Assembly: GCA_037833965.1 (NCBI GenBank)
Contig: AP031356.1
Coordinates: forward strand, 16,328,501-16,392,500
DNA from: Marchantia polymorpha subsp. ruderalis
Taxonomy: Eukaryota; Streptophyta; Marchantiopsida; Marchantiales; Marchantiaceae
Reading direction: 5' to 3'
DNA: 64,000 nucleotides
Part shown: one piece after another, positions 12,801 to 24,922 of the stretch
How the letters are laid out: each line of letters begins with the position of its first letter
Position numbering within the stretch: the stretch's first letter is position 1
Position numbers and translations under genes: made by a program
The notes under the pieces: model-generated
What the model saw: the letters and a program-made list of their open reading frames with translations, nothing else
What the model was told of the DNA's origin: nothing
The model's database searches: none

Positions 12801-13025
12801 TTTGTTCACTATGGATATATTGCTTGCCATCAACTCCTTTTGAATTTGATCACTCAAGCCTTGTTTGAACACGTCCAAGGTGTCTGCTCCATTCATATCC
12901 ATGATAGATACTTGGAGATCACGAATTCTTCAATCTACTCACAAATACTTCCTTTCTATTTCAAATTCCACAACTTCATTCTTGCAGTTTGAAGAGAGTA
13001 CACTGCTTGAAAATTATGCACAAGT
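9828..13025 (-). mobile_element. Chromovirus (Ty3/gypsy) fragment, same family as 18730-24922
   Basis: This minus-strand stretch matches the nearly full-length chromovirus base for base over long runs (for example 9860-10250 against 20990-21380, and 12790-13020 against 23110-23350). It covers RNase H, reverse transcriptase (about 11050-10260), the protease region (about 11660-11300), the zinc-knuckle region and part of gag. Both LTRs are absent: it starts inside RNase H next to the fungal-type gypsy copy and stops inside gag where it abuts copia integrase near 13025. It is broken many times and looks older than the full-length copy. A separate insertion splits it at about 11945-12720. Confidence 0.8.
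11945..12720. mobile_element. Insertion in the chromovirus fragment, possibly a solo LTR
   Basis: Compared with the full-length chromovirus (about 23060-23085), about 775 extra bases are present here. The insert may start near TGTTGTATGTG (about 11954) and end near GGTTGCA (about 12718), so a TG...CA solo LTR is possible. No coding frame is present and no exact target-site duplication could be shown. Ends and class are inferred. Confidence 0.45.
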
Positions 13026-15285
13026 CCTTGTATGTGTGAAATGCCAAGTAATTTTCTCCTTTGTACAATACCTCTGAAATTATTCACAAGTATACTTGTC
13101 ACCGTCATTTGATTGCGTATATTTCACCTTGTGTTCAGTATGAGTCCCAACTTGTATGCGCCAACTTTTGAAATTTGAAAACACCTTAAACTTGTGAATT
13201 AAAAAATATACTCACATGTACATGGAGTAATCATCTATAAAAAAGACATAGTATAGCTTTTGAGACATTGAGGCGATGGGAAAAGGTCCCCACACGTCAG
13301 TACGTAAATACTTTAGTAACTCCGTGAAACTATGAGTTCAACGTCAAAATTTTGTCTATGTTGTTTTACCGTGATGCAATGTTCACAAAATGCCAAGTCA
13401 ACTTTACAGAATTCCGGTAACATCTTTTTCTCATCAAGAAGAGACAAGTACCGATCACTCATATGGCCTAATATGGGATGCCATACATAAAACATCTCAA
13501 AGCGAGATCTAGAAAAATGACCTCCGCAAATAGTGATGTCCTCTAACAAGTACAGATTATTATGCTTGTATTCCTAAATAATAATCTTTTTATCATATGA
13601 TCTAACATCTAACATCAAGTTTAAAACTCCACTCTAAGCCGTTTGAGTTCAACACTCCAAGAGAGATTTTTTTTCTCATGTTAGTTATAAATCTAACATG
13701 TGTTAACGTACGGTTGACATCATCAAACATGTAAATCTTTACAAATCTAACATCCTTAATTTTAAAGGTTTGGTCGTTTTATTTAAGATTTAAACCATTT
13801 GATACGGAGAAATTAAAAAAGAACTTTCTAATGTAACAAATGTGATTAGAACAAGCACTGTCCACAATTCAAACATCACCAACAACTTTTGCTGAACTAC
13901 ATAGGGCATACCTCTGGCATCATATGTCATTTATATACAAATTGTTTGCCTTGTTATCAAAATATTCCGCAACGTTCGTCATTGAAGAAAAGTTTGTACT
14001 TGTGATCCGAAAAATCTTCATGATGTGACCTTTCTTACCACATCCTCAACAAATAACATTCTTCTTGTCAAATGATTGAGGTATAAACAGGACTCTTCTT
14101 CACTCATGAGATCTTGATCTCTGCCTCTTCAATCTCAAACGCCGTGAATTGTTTGTATACTTTGGTTGTGATTGATCTCGGATCATAATAAATGTTGTCT
14201 TAGAAGTGGATGGAATGGAGTAATATAACATTTTTTGCTCTATTGCGTCCGTCAAAAGAGCACTTACAACCTCGTCGTGAGTGTTGTATTCTGACGATGA
14301 AAAAGAATCTTTGATAGCATCTGATAAGTAAACTAAATAAGTTGAGAAAATGCATTGCCTTTTTTGTGTCAGCAAGCTTCTTCTTCATATTCGTGAGATC
14401 CACCAATAGATTTTCAAAGGCATGAATATGGTCTTGGATTCTTGTGCCAAGCTTCATATTGAATCGTAGCAATCGCATGTAAATGTTCATGACATTTGAC
14501 AAAATCTTTTGATGGAACTGTTGCCAAAGCGCATCAAACAAATTTGACATTTCGGAGTACTACTCAACCTGCTTGAGTATAGAATGGTCCGGATATGCTA
14601 AAAACGTAAAAACTGCCTGGTCTTAAGTAACACTCCATTCAATCTCATCTATGTTATGAGGTTTTTCTTCCGAGTATATAGTGAGATCCATGGATTGTAA
14701 TTTCACTTTTACCTGCTTTTTCCAAAGCAAATAATCACCTTGGCCATCAAAAAGCATTATGTTAAACCCAAAACCGCCACATACCTGTTATTCTGCCAGC
14801 TCTACACGTAAAAAAGGATATACAATAGTAGTTTTTGAGTCGATTTACTTCTTTTGAGTCATTGTTCAACTCTTGAAAAATGTCCAAATGCACTATTTGC
14901 GTCGAGAGCTTTCTAACAATACCCAATTTTCCTATACTCTAATGAAAAATATTTATGAGAAATATATATGACGGAATATTCCTTCACCGTTCTTTCCGAC
15001 CGTCACCATTGTTCCTCGCCATCACCCTCACTCTCACCGTTGATTAGCCGTTGACTGCGTGCCTTGCCGATCACAATTGGCCCGCCGACTAAGTTCAATC
15101 TCTAACCACGACTGCAATCACGTTCAGCCCAGCCATGATTGAAACGACGATCACGTTCTGCCCAACCTTGACTACAACCACAACCACATTCATCATGAGC
15201 ACGTTCGCCTCGACCGATTGTGTCCGTGCCAATCACGTCCGCCTTGACCACTCATCCATTCTCAAAGATCGTGATTGAAATGACA
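13025..15285 (-). mobile_element. Ty1/copia retrotransposon, 5' half (copy A)
   Basis: On the minus strand, in order: a leader rich in GTGGTC/AACGTGAT-like words (15285-14790), a gag of the UBN2 type starting near 14770 (with LFDALWQQFHQK and MKKKLADTKKAM), a zinc-knuckle region near 14040, a GAG-pre-integrase segment (13549-13313, VWHPILGHMSDRYL) and the start of the integrase core (FFIDDYSMYMWVYF, about 13240). The element then stops at the chromovirus fragment near 13025, and its leader stops at the coiled-coil-ORF element near 15285, where the 5' LTR would be expected. It is broken several times. Reverse transcriptase and RNase H of this copy are not adjacent. Confidence 0.8.
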
Positions 15286-18200
15286 GACAAATACCAAAAT
15301 GGAGCATAATGGTACAGATCCGATCCCACGAGGACAGAAACAACCACAAAAGTCACAATTTGTCACAGAATAGCATTCTATTAAAGAGTTTCACTTCTTA
15401 GGCCAATGCCACTCCCAAAAGACACTACCCAGCCAGAGCCGAAGACCCGCAGAGTAGTGCATAATCACACTCACAGCCTGAAACTTTTCCAAGCAACGCC
15501 TGTAGGAATCGCTTGCAACTCCACACTTATATTTAAGGGGGAAAACTTCCCAGCATTGCATACATCTCAACTCACTGACCAGAATACTCAGATCCGAATT
15601 TGCTTAAATCCCAAGGAGCCTCGACTACTCATGACATTCGAGCCGAATATTCACAAGCCCTGATGCGGTAACTTTGACAAACAAGAGCGCACCATGTCCA
15701 AGGCTTTGACAACACACCAGCGCACAGACACAGTGGATACAGATCTACAATCAAGACAAGCCAATTGGCAAAAAAGCTCTCCAAGGAAAGAGCCTTGGAC
15801 CTCTTTATTCATAATGTCAACTCTGGAATCTCAACCGCCTGAGGCGAATCGGTCTCAGGGGCTGTGCCGTCCGATGTAACGGTTACGGTGTTGTCTAAAC
15901 TACTCTCTACTCCTAATCTACGCAACATGTTTACAATCTCTAGTTCTACATTCTGGCGCGCCTTATTCAATCCCTCTGAAAATGTATTAACTAACTCTAC
16001 AATCTGTTTGTGTCTTGCGGATCCGCTGGTATTCGCACTCATCAGCCGTTGCTCGAGTGAATCTAACTTCAATCACTTCACCGATTGCAATCTCCACATC
16101 GCGAACCCGTTCAGGCACTTCTCTAACCGCAATTTCAACTTGTCGGTTGACTCCTCCCGCAGCTGACGGTAGGCCTCCTCTGCCTTTTTCATTCTCCTTT
16201 GCGACTCTTGCAATCTCATCTCTGCCTTCCCTAACTGCTCTCGTAACCGTCAATAGTCAGATTCAACTTTTAATTTACATTCGACCTCCGAAGACTTGAC
16301 CGACTCGCAATCTGCCAATTTCTTGGCCCAATCCGCTAACTCCTCTTCATCCTTCTGGTTTCCCGCCGACAAACTTGCTGATAGCTCCTCCGCACTTCGG
16401 AATTCCATTTCACACTTTGCTTCAATCTCCAAAATTTTGCTACGAAGACCTTCTTCCGCCGTCTTCGCCTCTGCGATTTTGCCCCGAAGTTCTTCGGCGA
16501 TACAATTTTCTTCGGCTCTTCGGGCCTCCAACTTAGCAAGTTCCTCGATGTAATTCTTCTCTCGCTTCTCCGTTGTGGTGATCAACCGCTCCGACCTTTT
16601 GACTGCTGCATCGTAAGCTTCTCTGGATTTCTCCAATATTGCCATCAAATCCACTGTTACTTTCTGGGCATTTTCATTAGAGATACGAAGTCCTCCACAG
16701 GTCTCTTCTAACTCTGCACATCGCCCGGTTTCCTTCTCTCGAAGTTGGGCTTCTCCTGTTCCTAATCATCTGTACATAGAATCCTGGCTCCTTCGATACG
16801 GCATACTTCCCTCTCTTCCCGTCCAAAGACTTCAACAACGGAACTACACTATCATGCAAGAATTCAGGAAATGTAACTTCCAATGTCTTCACGTCTTCAT
16901 TCGAAACCTTCTTCCCTTCTTCGGGTCTCACCTCTTTCACCGGAGATGTCGGCAGTGTAATGCCCTTGGCCTCTACCACCGTCCCTCCAATCTGTGCGAC
17001 AACCTGCTCCAGATTCTCCTCTCTCAAAGTGGATTTCTTCTCCAGGTCCTCGTTCATCTTCAGTTGTGGTGTTTCTTCGCCCCGCGCAAACTGTGTTTGC
17101 TCCGAAGACAGAAAAATCGGACTTATCAACTCCGTTTTCTCCTTTAAAGGTTATGCCGGTATGTCTATTGGAACTTTGATTGACACCCCCGAAGGTCCTC
17201 CTATCTCCATAGGCCGCGTTACCTCGCTAGCTGCGACTTCGGATGTGTTCACAATTGGTGCCACTGTCTTCTCCACGCTGCTGTCCGACACTTCCGCTGT
17301 CATCATTCTCCGATTCGCTCTCTTCTTTAGTCTTGCGCGTGCTCTTGGCTGCCTCACTCCATCTACATCCATGTCCACCCTTCTTACCTCGTGGGCCAAT
17401 TCTTCCTCGTCATCACTCACTACCTTCCTTCTCTTCGCCAATCGTCTCTTTGGCTTCTCCCGTCTCTACACCACGTCCACCTGAACTGGTCCTTGGGTTG
17501 TCGTATGTGTTGGAATTGAGAGGGGTCGGTTCTCGTCTTTGGTCCCTTCACTGGACTCGGCTGTCAAGATTTTCCGCTCTCTCGGAAACCGCTTCTCCTC
17601 TTCCCTCATAAGCAACTCCATTCCTCGATAGAAATTCACCAGAAAGGGAGTGATGTGATTGGTCAAAGGTCCCGTCCACCGGGAGCCTGCATTCACCGAG
17701 ACAAGATCGTAAAAGATCCTTGCCCAATGTACTCGTTGTCCCTTCAAGATGCGTTCGAAGAACCCTACTTGCCAGGCCGTCACATACGTCGTGCGCGCCG
17801 GCCGCAAGATGTGCATAATTCACAAAGCGATCGCTCTTCTCTTCAAATCTTTATAATCGACAGTCTTCCATCCGTTAGTCCCCTACCTTCCAGACTCGAA
17901 GAGAGACCCATAAGAGAATTCCTCACCGCGTGTAAGTCCTACGCTATTCTTCTCAAATAAAAGATCTCCGTCGCTGCCCGCACACAGTTCCATTACCTTC
18001 GTCCAATGCTCGATGGTCCACAGCAAGGGATTACCGCGGAGCTCCTCGCCTTCGGTCGTGCTCTTGTCCATTACCTCCTTGCGGATACTCGCCGAGACGC
18101 AGTTCCAATTCCACAAAATGAATTCAAGCCCCAATTCACTCAGCTCGCGTCTAAAGGGTCGCAATTCTTCGTAAGGCACCTTCAAGGGAACCAATTTCCT

Positions 18201-18595
18201 CACCTTCTCACTCTTCTTGGACGCCATGTCTTCAATTTGCGTTTTGCTACTCGCGAGTTGGATTGATTTCGCTTCCTCTCTCTCTCGCTCGTTCTTGCTC
18301 GATATCGCAATGTCGGCGCGAAGACTCCTAGTACTGCCTTTACCTTCAAAACCCTAACATTGCCTCCTCCCGCGTCCAGTAGAACTCCCGACGCGAGCGA
18401 ACGTCGTCCGGACCGTTGCGTGATTTGAAATTGATTCCAATGTCTTCGCCGAAGACGTAGCTCTTCGCACGACCAGAAAAGGCTCCGCCGAAGACACGAA
18501 GATCCGAAGATCTTCGTACGTAGACAAATTCTAACTAATTCTATCATTTCTCCTAAGGAGCTGCTCATTCTAACTCTAACAACTACTTACGCACC
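15286..18595 (-). mobile_element. Coiled-coil-ORF element, copy 2 (longer copy)
   Basis: A minus-strand reading region of about 800 codons runs from an ATG at 18227 (GACATGGCG context) to about 15809, with a handful of breaks. The order is: an N-terminal segment with FILWNWNC and WTIEHWTKVMELCAGSDGDL (about residues 30-85), a second segment with VHWARIFYDLVSV and ITPFLVNFYRGMELL (about residues 150-200), a linker rich in Glu, Ser and basic residues, and from about residue 450 a long Glu/Lys/Ala-rich coiled coil, then a short tail with FAMWRLQSVKWLKL. No polymerase, integrase or transposase motif is visible. A globular part followed by a long coiled coil resembles the plant proteins often labelled putative gypsy-type transposon or putative plant transposon proteins; this is an architectural likeness only. 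The 5' region (18228-18560) carries repeated CTTCG words. The left end is approximate and no terminal repeats were recognised. Confidence 0.6.
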
Positions 18596-18729
18596 ACAAT
18601 AATCTTGATTTTGAGGATGAGGATGATATGGCGTTGATCTTCAAAGAAGTTGAACCTTTTTCATACATGGAAGTTCAAGCTTTGGTCAACAAGCTTGAGA
18701 GGAATACCACTATGGAGAGGGAGATGTTG

Positions 18730-19149
18730 TGTAACACCAAGGTTTAGAAGGAAGCTCACTCAAAGATAGAAACGTAAACTCTAAAGATGAAAGATACAAA
18801 CAATGGTTCTCCTCTCCCTTATATAGCTCTCACCAACAAGTACAAGGAGATAAGATTCAATCCCCGCCATCCATTCCACTCCTAGTGGATGGATGACGTG
18901 GCGGATAACCCTAACAAGCACACGGATCGCTGACGTGGCGCTCCCAACTAACACACTAACTAACACACTCATTCCTTACCCACAAGCACACGGATTGCTG
19001 ACGTGGCACTGTCAACTAACACATCCACTCTTTACCTACCAAGTGCGTGGATCGCTGACGTGGCAGCTATAACTAGTGCACACTAAAGTATCTATATCAA
19101 TATTTAGAGTAACCTCTACTTTAGTTCTAACTAACTAAAGATGGTTACA
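18730..19149 (-). repeat. 3' LTR of the chromovirus
   Basis: Starts TGTAACACC and ends GGTTACA on the plus strand, 420 bp, with the same ends as the right LTR. It lies 3' of the coding region in the element's minus-strand direction. Confidence 0.92.
18818..19064 (-). promoter_or_regulatory. LTR promoter: four TGACGTGGC boxes upstream of a TATA box
   Basis: Four copies of TGACGTGGC lie at 18894-18902, 18931-18939, 18999-19007 and 19056-19064, several in the larger word GGATCGCTGACGTGGC. Reading the minus strand these come first, followed about 70 bases later by GAGCTATATAAG (18829-18818), a good TATA box, which places the probable start near 18790. The ACGT core with GTGGC is the type of site bound by plant bZIP factors (ABRE/G-box class). 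Regulation by such factors is inferred from the motif only. Confidence 0.6.
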
Positions 19150-19165
19150 AACCTCCCTCCTTTTA
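19150..19165 (-). other. Polypurine tract of the chromovirus
   Basis: On the minus strand AAAAGGAGGGAGGTTT directly precedes the 3' LTR and overlaps the end of the polyprotein. This is the usual plus-strand priming site of LTR retrotransposons. Confidence 0.8.
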
Positions 19166-22100
19166 AGATGCAACGTCCTCGTTGCACATACGTTCAAAAT
19201 CCTGAACTATCAGATGTGCATTTGCTAAATTTTTAGCTGGTTCCCAAGTTGATTCATACGATAGATAGCCTTTCCATTGAATCAAATACTCTACTTTGGG
19301 ATATTTATGACCTCAAATACGTTTCTTGAATATCTTTTTTACCTCAAACTCCTCATGATCTGCTATCAAGGTTGGAAGAGTAGGTGGTGTTGGTTGATTG
19401 GTGAATTGTTTTGGTCGTGGTACATGTTTTCGCAATCGTGACACATGAAATACTAGGTGTATTTTCATAGTGACGGAAGTTCCAACTTGTATGACACTTC
19501 ACCACCACGCTTCAAAACCAAAAATGGACCAATGAACCTAGGGTTCAACTTTGGTGTTCCTACAAGAGACAAATTTGTTGTAGATAACCAAACATGATCT
19601 CCAACCTTAAAAACCACTTCTCTACGATGAGCATCGGCATGCTGCTTTTGCCGATTTTGAGTTATCACCACCTTCTCCTTGGCCTAATGTAATCCTCGGT
19701 GAATATGCTCCACAAATTCGTTGACTGGTGCAACTTTGATCAAAAACTCCTCTCCTTTGAGAAGTCTCATCAAACTTGAAGGAGTTATAGGATGAGCTCC
19801 ATACATATCAAAAAATGGAGACATTTTTGTGGATACATTAACAAAATTGTTATATGCAAATTCCACAAGTGGCAAAAGGTTGTCCCACTCTTCTTGCTCT
19901 TCTAATGTGAATACTCGTAGCATATCCTCTATGTTCTATTTGCCCTCTCCGTTTGTCTATCAGTTTGAGGGTGAGACATTTTTGTGGATACATTAACAGA
20001 ATTGTTATATGCAAATTCCACAAGTGGCAAAAGGTTGTCCCACTCTTCTTGCTCTTCTAATGTGAATACTCGTAGCATATCCTCAATGGTTCTATTTGCC
20101 CTCTTCGCTTGTCTATTAGTTTGAGGGTGATAGGCCATTGACATTGCTAGTTTTGTTTTGAAAAAACTAAACACAATTTTCCAAAATAAACTAGTGAAGT
20201 GAGTACCTCTATCCGTGATTAACACTTTGCTTAAGCCATGATTCACAAAAACTTCATCTATATACAATTGAGCTAGTTGTGGAGTTGTTACTATTTTTGT
20301 GGTTGGCCTGATGTGAATAATCTTGCTCAATTTGTTCACAAAAACCACCACTAAATCATGTCCTTACGAAGTTCTTGGTAACTCACATACAAGATTCATG
20401 GTGACATGTTCCCACCGCTGTTCGGGAATAGGAAGAGGCTGTAATATACCCGCTGGTTTTTTATTACTTGCCTTGTTTTGTTGACAAGCAACACAATATC
20501 GAACATAAGATTCCACATCTCCACGTATTTTGGACCAATAGTACAATCGTTGTATACTCTCCACGGTTTTTTCTACTCCCACATGATCTACAATGGATGT
20601 GTTATGACTTTCAACCAAAATCATTGTGCGCAAATTGTGATCTTGTGGAATCCATATACGCTGATTGTAAAATGGCAAACCTCAAGATTTCTCTGCCTTT
20701 CCAGTTTGTAGTGCCCGAGTGATTTCTTCATCCTCTTTTGTGGCTTGTGTCATCTTGCTCCATCAATCAGCCTGAATTTTCACTTCTGCAAAGTGATTCA
20801 AACAAGACATGCGTGTGAGAGCATCTGCAAGTTGCTTCTTTCCCTTCACGTACACAATCTTCGAGTTGAAGCGTTGATGCCACTCTGCCCATCAAATTTG
20901 TCATTTGGACAGATTCTTCTGAGTTTCCAAATAAACCAAGGGTTTATGATCGGTCTCCATCACAAACTCCTTATCACCCAAGTAATGTTTCCAATGTTTG
21001 GTTGCCAACACAATGGCTAACTCCTCTCAATGTGTCTTGTGATAATTTTGTTCTGCCGCCATCAACTTTCGAGAATAGAAAGCAATTGGATGTCATACAT
21101 CCTCCCATTCTTGTTGAAGTATGCCACCTAATGTTGCACCTGATGCGTAAGTAGCCAACTTGATAGAACGGTTAGGATCATACCACTTGAGAATAGGTGC
21201 GTGTAACCAAGCATCTTTCAATGCTTGAAAAGCTAACTCTTGAGTTATTTCTCATCTCCATTTTTGACTTTTCCCTAACATGGAAGTCAAGGCCTGAGCT
21301 AGGCGAGCAAAACCTTTTACAAATCTACAATAGAATCCAGTGAGCTCTAGAAAACTCTTAAATTGAGTTTGATACTCAGGTGCTCTCTATTTCTGAATGG
21401 CATCTGTCTTCTCACTCATCACTTGGATTCCTGTAGTTATAACTCTATGATCCATGTAATCTACTTCTGACTTGCCAAATTCACATTTTGAAGCTTTGGC
21501 ATACAATTGATTGTCTCTTAAAACTTGAAGTACCTCTCGTAAATGACTTCTATGATCACTCAAAGTTTTGCTATACACCAATATATCATCTAGAAAAACA
21601 ATGATAGATTTATCAAGATAAGGGCAAAAGATATCGTTAATCAATCTCATGAATGTAGCTAGTGCATTAGTGTGACCAAAAGTCATCACTAGATAGTCAA
21701 AGTGTCCATACTTAGTACAAAAAGCTGTCTTGTGGACATCTTCATCTGCAATTCGAATTTGATTGTAGCTGCTTCTCAAATCTAGCTTGGTGAAGTACTT
21801 CGCTCCTTGAAGCTGATCAAACAAATCATCCATACGAGGTAATGGGTATTTGTTTTTCACCGTTTGCTGATTCAACCCGCGATAATCAACGCATATTCCC
21901 ATGGATTCATACTTCTTCTTCACAAAGAGCACTAGAGCTCCATAAGGTGAAACACTTGGTTGAATAAATCCCTTGCTCAACATCTCTTCCACTTGAGCTT
22001 TGCATTCTTCCAATTCGTTCGGAGCAAAACGATATGGAGCTTTGCAAGTTGGTGTACTTCCAAGTATCATCTCAATCTTGTGGTCTTCTCGCCTCTTTGA

Positions 22101-24485
22101 TGGTAATCCTGAAGGTAGATCATCTGGAAAAACATCTTTATACTGCATAAAAATGTCGTTCAAGGACTCTAGGATGTAAGGTTTGTCCGTGGACCTAATA
22201 TCTCTTTATAAGTCCAAGGAAACATACATCTCTAGAATTGGATGTTGTATCCATCACAAATAAGGGTTAATCTCTATTCTGAGATCTAATTCTATCTCCA
22301 TAGATCTTCCATCCACTACTTGTAATCACTTTTCTTCTTCAATCTACCTTCGGATTTTATTGCTTCATCCATGTCATTCAAAGGATGACATCATATCGAG
22401 CTAAACGAATTACTCTCCTTTTAATGCTCTCCTTGTATCTACCTATGGATAATTCTACACTCCGTGGTAGTGTTTTTATCACTTCAGTTTGTCTGTTTGG
22501 CAATTCAACTTCTTCACTCACGTCCTTCATCAACATCAAACCTAACTTCATAGCAACACTCCTTGATAGATAATTCTCAGTTGCTTCAAGATCAATTAAA
22601 ACTTTCACCTTGTGTACTTCCATGAAACCAACAGTGACAATGAGTTGAGCTTGCTTCTTACTCCTTTCATGAGTTCCCAACCATTGCCTTCTTCGCTTTG
22701 TAGAATTAATAAGCACGCGAGACAAGTTAACTGATGATCTTCGTTTCTCAAAACTTCTTCCACCATCTCTTCATACTCTATCCCCTCCATATTGTTGAAC
22801 AGTCGTCGCTGCATGGGCCGTCCTCCTTGTGGTGTCGGCCGAATTCGACAAAACTTGGCAATGTGATCCATCCGTCCACATGCATCGCATTGACAATTGT
22901 CACGAACTCCAACTCCTCCTCGAACCATTCTGTTATTTGCATAACCTTCTTGCAAATTTGGAACTCATGGTCGCCGAATCTCACCTCCAAATCTTGTCGA
23001 TGGTCCTCTTGTTGGTGCAAAACCTTCTCTACGTGAAAGGTTTCCTAACTTCATCCGTGTTGGACCATATGGATCTCAAAAATTGCTACTGGTTCCCCGT
23101 GTGTGACACCAAAACCACCCAAAATTTGTTGAGCAATTGTGATTGCTTCCTTCACAGTAGATGGATTGATTACCGTCATCTCTTTCAAATTCGATCTTTC
23201 AAGCCTCGTTTGAACACATCCAAGGCTTCTGCTCCACTCATATCCATGATAGATACTTGAAGATCACAAACTTCTTCAATGTACTCATGAATACCTTCTT
23301 TCTGCTTCAGATTCCACAATTTTATTCTTGCATTTGAAAAGAATCTACCGCTTGAAAATTTTGCAGAAGTTTTTCCTGCATTCCACTCCAAAAGATGATA
23401 GCACCTCGTTCTGAAAGCATTCTCTTCCATGTTGTGTACCATGTGAAAGCCTTATCCGTAAGATAAGATCTCATGAATATTCCTGCAATACAATTAGAAA
23501 CATAAAAATGGGATAAATGAATATTCATCCTCAGAATCCATCCCTCTAACACTCCCATTGCTCTTCTCCCTTTGTAAGCTTACACCTTACAGGATTTTCC
23601 CATTCAAAGCAAAAGATTTGCTTCATCTTCAATCTCTTGAAGACGTCTCCTATTTGCCTCTGCTGCATCAATAGAAGTTGGTTCTGGCATAACTTGGGAA
23701 GCTCAAACTTGAGTTTCAACTTCTATCTCTCCAACTCTCTCTCTCTCTACTTTTCACTCTCCAATGCGAAGATTTTATCTTCCATGGCTTGCTACTTGGT
23801 ATGCCCATCTACTATCGCTTTTTTCAACTCTTTCATCTCCGCCATGATTGCATTGAGAAACTCACCCATATCGATTGATGTTATCATGCTTTCTCACACT
23901 CCTTCTAATACAAAGTGAGTATAATCACTATGTGATCTCTCAACAAAGGAGTCACAAAAGTTGCAGATGATTCTATCACAGCTCTATAGTACTCCTCTCC
24001 ATAATTCATCACAAAAAAAAATTTCCCTATCCTCCTTCTGTCGGTATACTATTCTAATCTCTACATAAGTGCTGAACCGAACCGGGACAGGTAGTTCGCG
24101 ATTCAAATCCATAAAACATTCAGTATAAAATGTATATAGTACAATCTCAAGTCTCTCCATAAGTAACTATTGGAAGAATCAATGACACTCTCAACTCCAT
24201 CACTCTAGTCATAAAATCTGCACATCAACAAGCCACAAGCTACATCCGAAAATGATATTTCTTTATGCAACAAAGGTGAATATCGAATAGGTTAGGAATT
24301 GGCCAATGTGGTACTGGATTCCTGTCAATCCTGTCCATATTTGCAAAACCACAATTTTCCCCTTCCACCTTTCTCTACATGCAGATGAATGACTTCTGCC
24401 AGCCTCTATACATTCTCAAAACTACACTCCATCATCACTCACTTGCTATTTCATGAGGGGTAATCCACACTCAAGGAAAGAGCAA

Positions 24486-24502
24486 GGTTGCTCTGATAGC
24501 AT
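24486..24502 (-). other. Primer binding site of the chromovirus
   Basis: The minus strand reads ATGCTATCAGAGCAACC next to the 5' LTR, close to the TGGTATCAGAGC complement of initiator tRNA-Met used by most plant LTR elements. Confidence 0.75.
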
Positions 24503-24922
24503 TGTAACACCAAGGTTTAGAAGGAAGCTCACTCAAAGATAGAAACGTAAACTCTAAAGATGAAAGATACAAACAATGGTTCTCCTCTTACTTATATAGC
24601 TCTCACCAACAATTACAAGGAGATAAGATTCAATCCTCATCATCCATCCCACTCCTAGTGGATGGATGACGTGGCGGATAACCCTAACAAGCACACGGAT
24701 CGCTGATGTGGCGCTCCCAACTAACACACTAACTAACACACTCATTCTTTACCCACAAGCACATGGATTGCTGACGTGGCACTATCAACTAACACATCCA
24801 TTCTGTACCTACCAAGTGCGCGGATCGCTGACGTGGCAGCTATAACTAGTGCACATTAAAGTTTCTATATCAATATTTAGAGTAACCTCTACTTTAGTTG
24901 TAACAAACTAAAGATGGTTACA
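24503..24922 (-). repeat. 5' LTR of the chromovirus
   Basis: The 420-bp partner of 18730-19149. TGACGTGGC boxes are intact at 24667-24675, 24772-24780 and 24829-24837; the remaining box (near 24704) reads TGATGTGGC. Most differences from the other LTR look like C/T or G/A changes, as expected from methylated cytosines. Confidence 0.92.

Larger units (their letters stand above)
18730..24922 (-). mobile_element. Nearly full-length chromovirus (Ty3/gypsy, chromodomain-bearing)
   Basis: The element has two LTRs (18730-19149 and 24503-24922), a 5-bp flanking duplication TGTTG/TGCTG with one mismatch (18725-18729 and 24923-24927), a tRNA-Met-type PBS next to the right LTR and a purine tract next to the left LTR, so it runs on the minus strand. 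In order: leader (24485-23900), gag (about 23890-23185), CCHC knuckle CDACGRMDHIAKFC (about 22895-22850), protease (about 22620-22380), reverse transcriptase with FLDDILVYS (22163-21387), RNase H, integrase (20680-19690) and a chromodomain with YLIQWKGYLSYESTWEP (about 19290), ending just before the purine tract. It is broken, with about ten interruptions. By eye the LTRs differ at about 18 of 420 positions (about 4%), suggesting an age of roughly 1.5-2.5 million years at usual plant rates. Confidence 0.9.

Noticed and set aside
13025-18729. Copia copy A (minus) and copy B (plus) as one element split by an inversion
   Set aside because: Part of integrase is missing between the two and the leaders point to separate copies; the idea remains untested.
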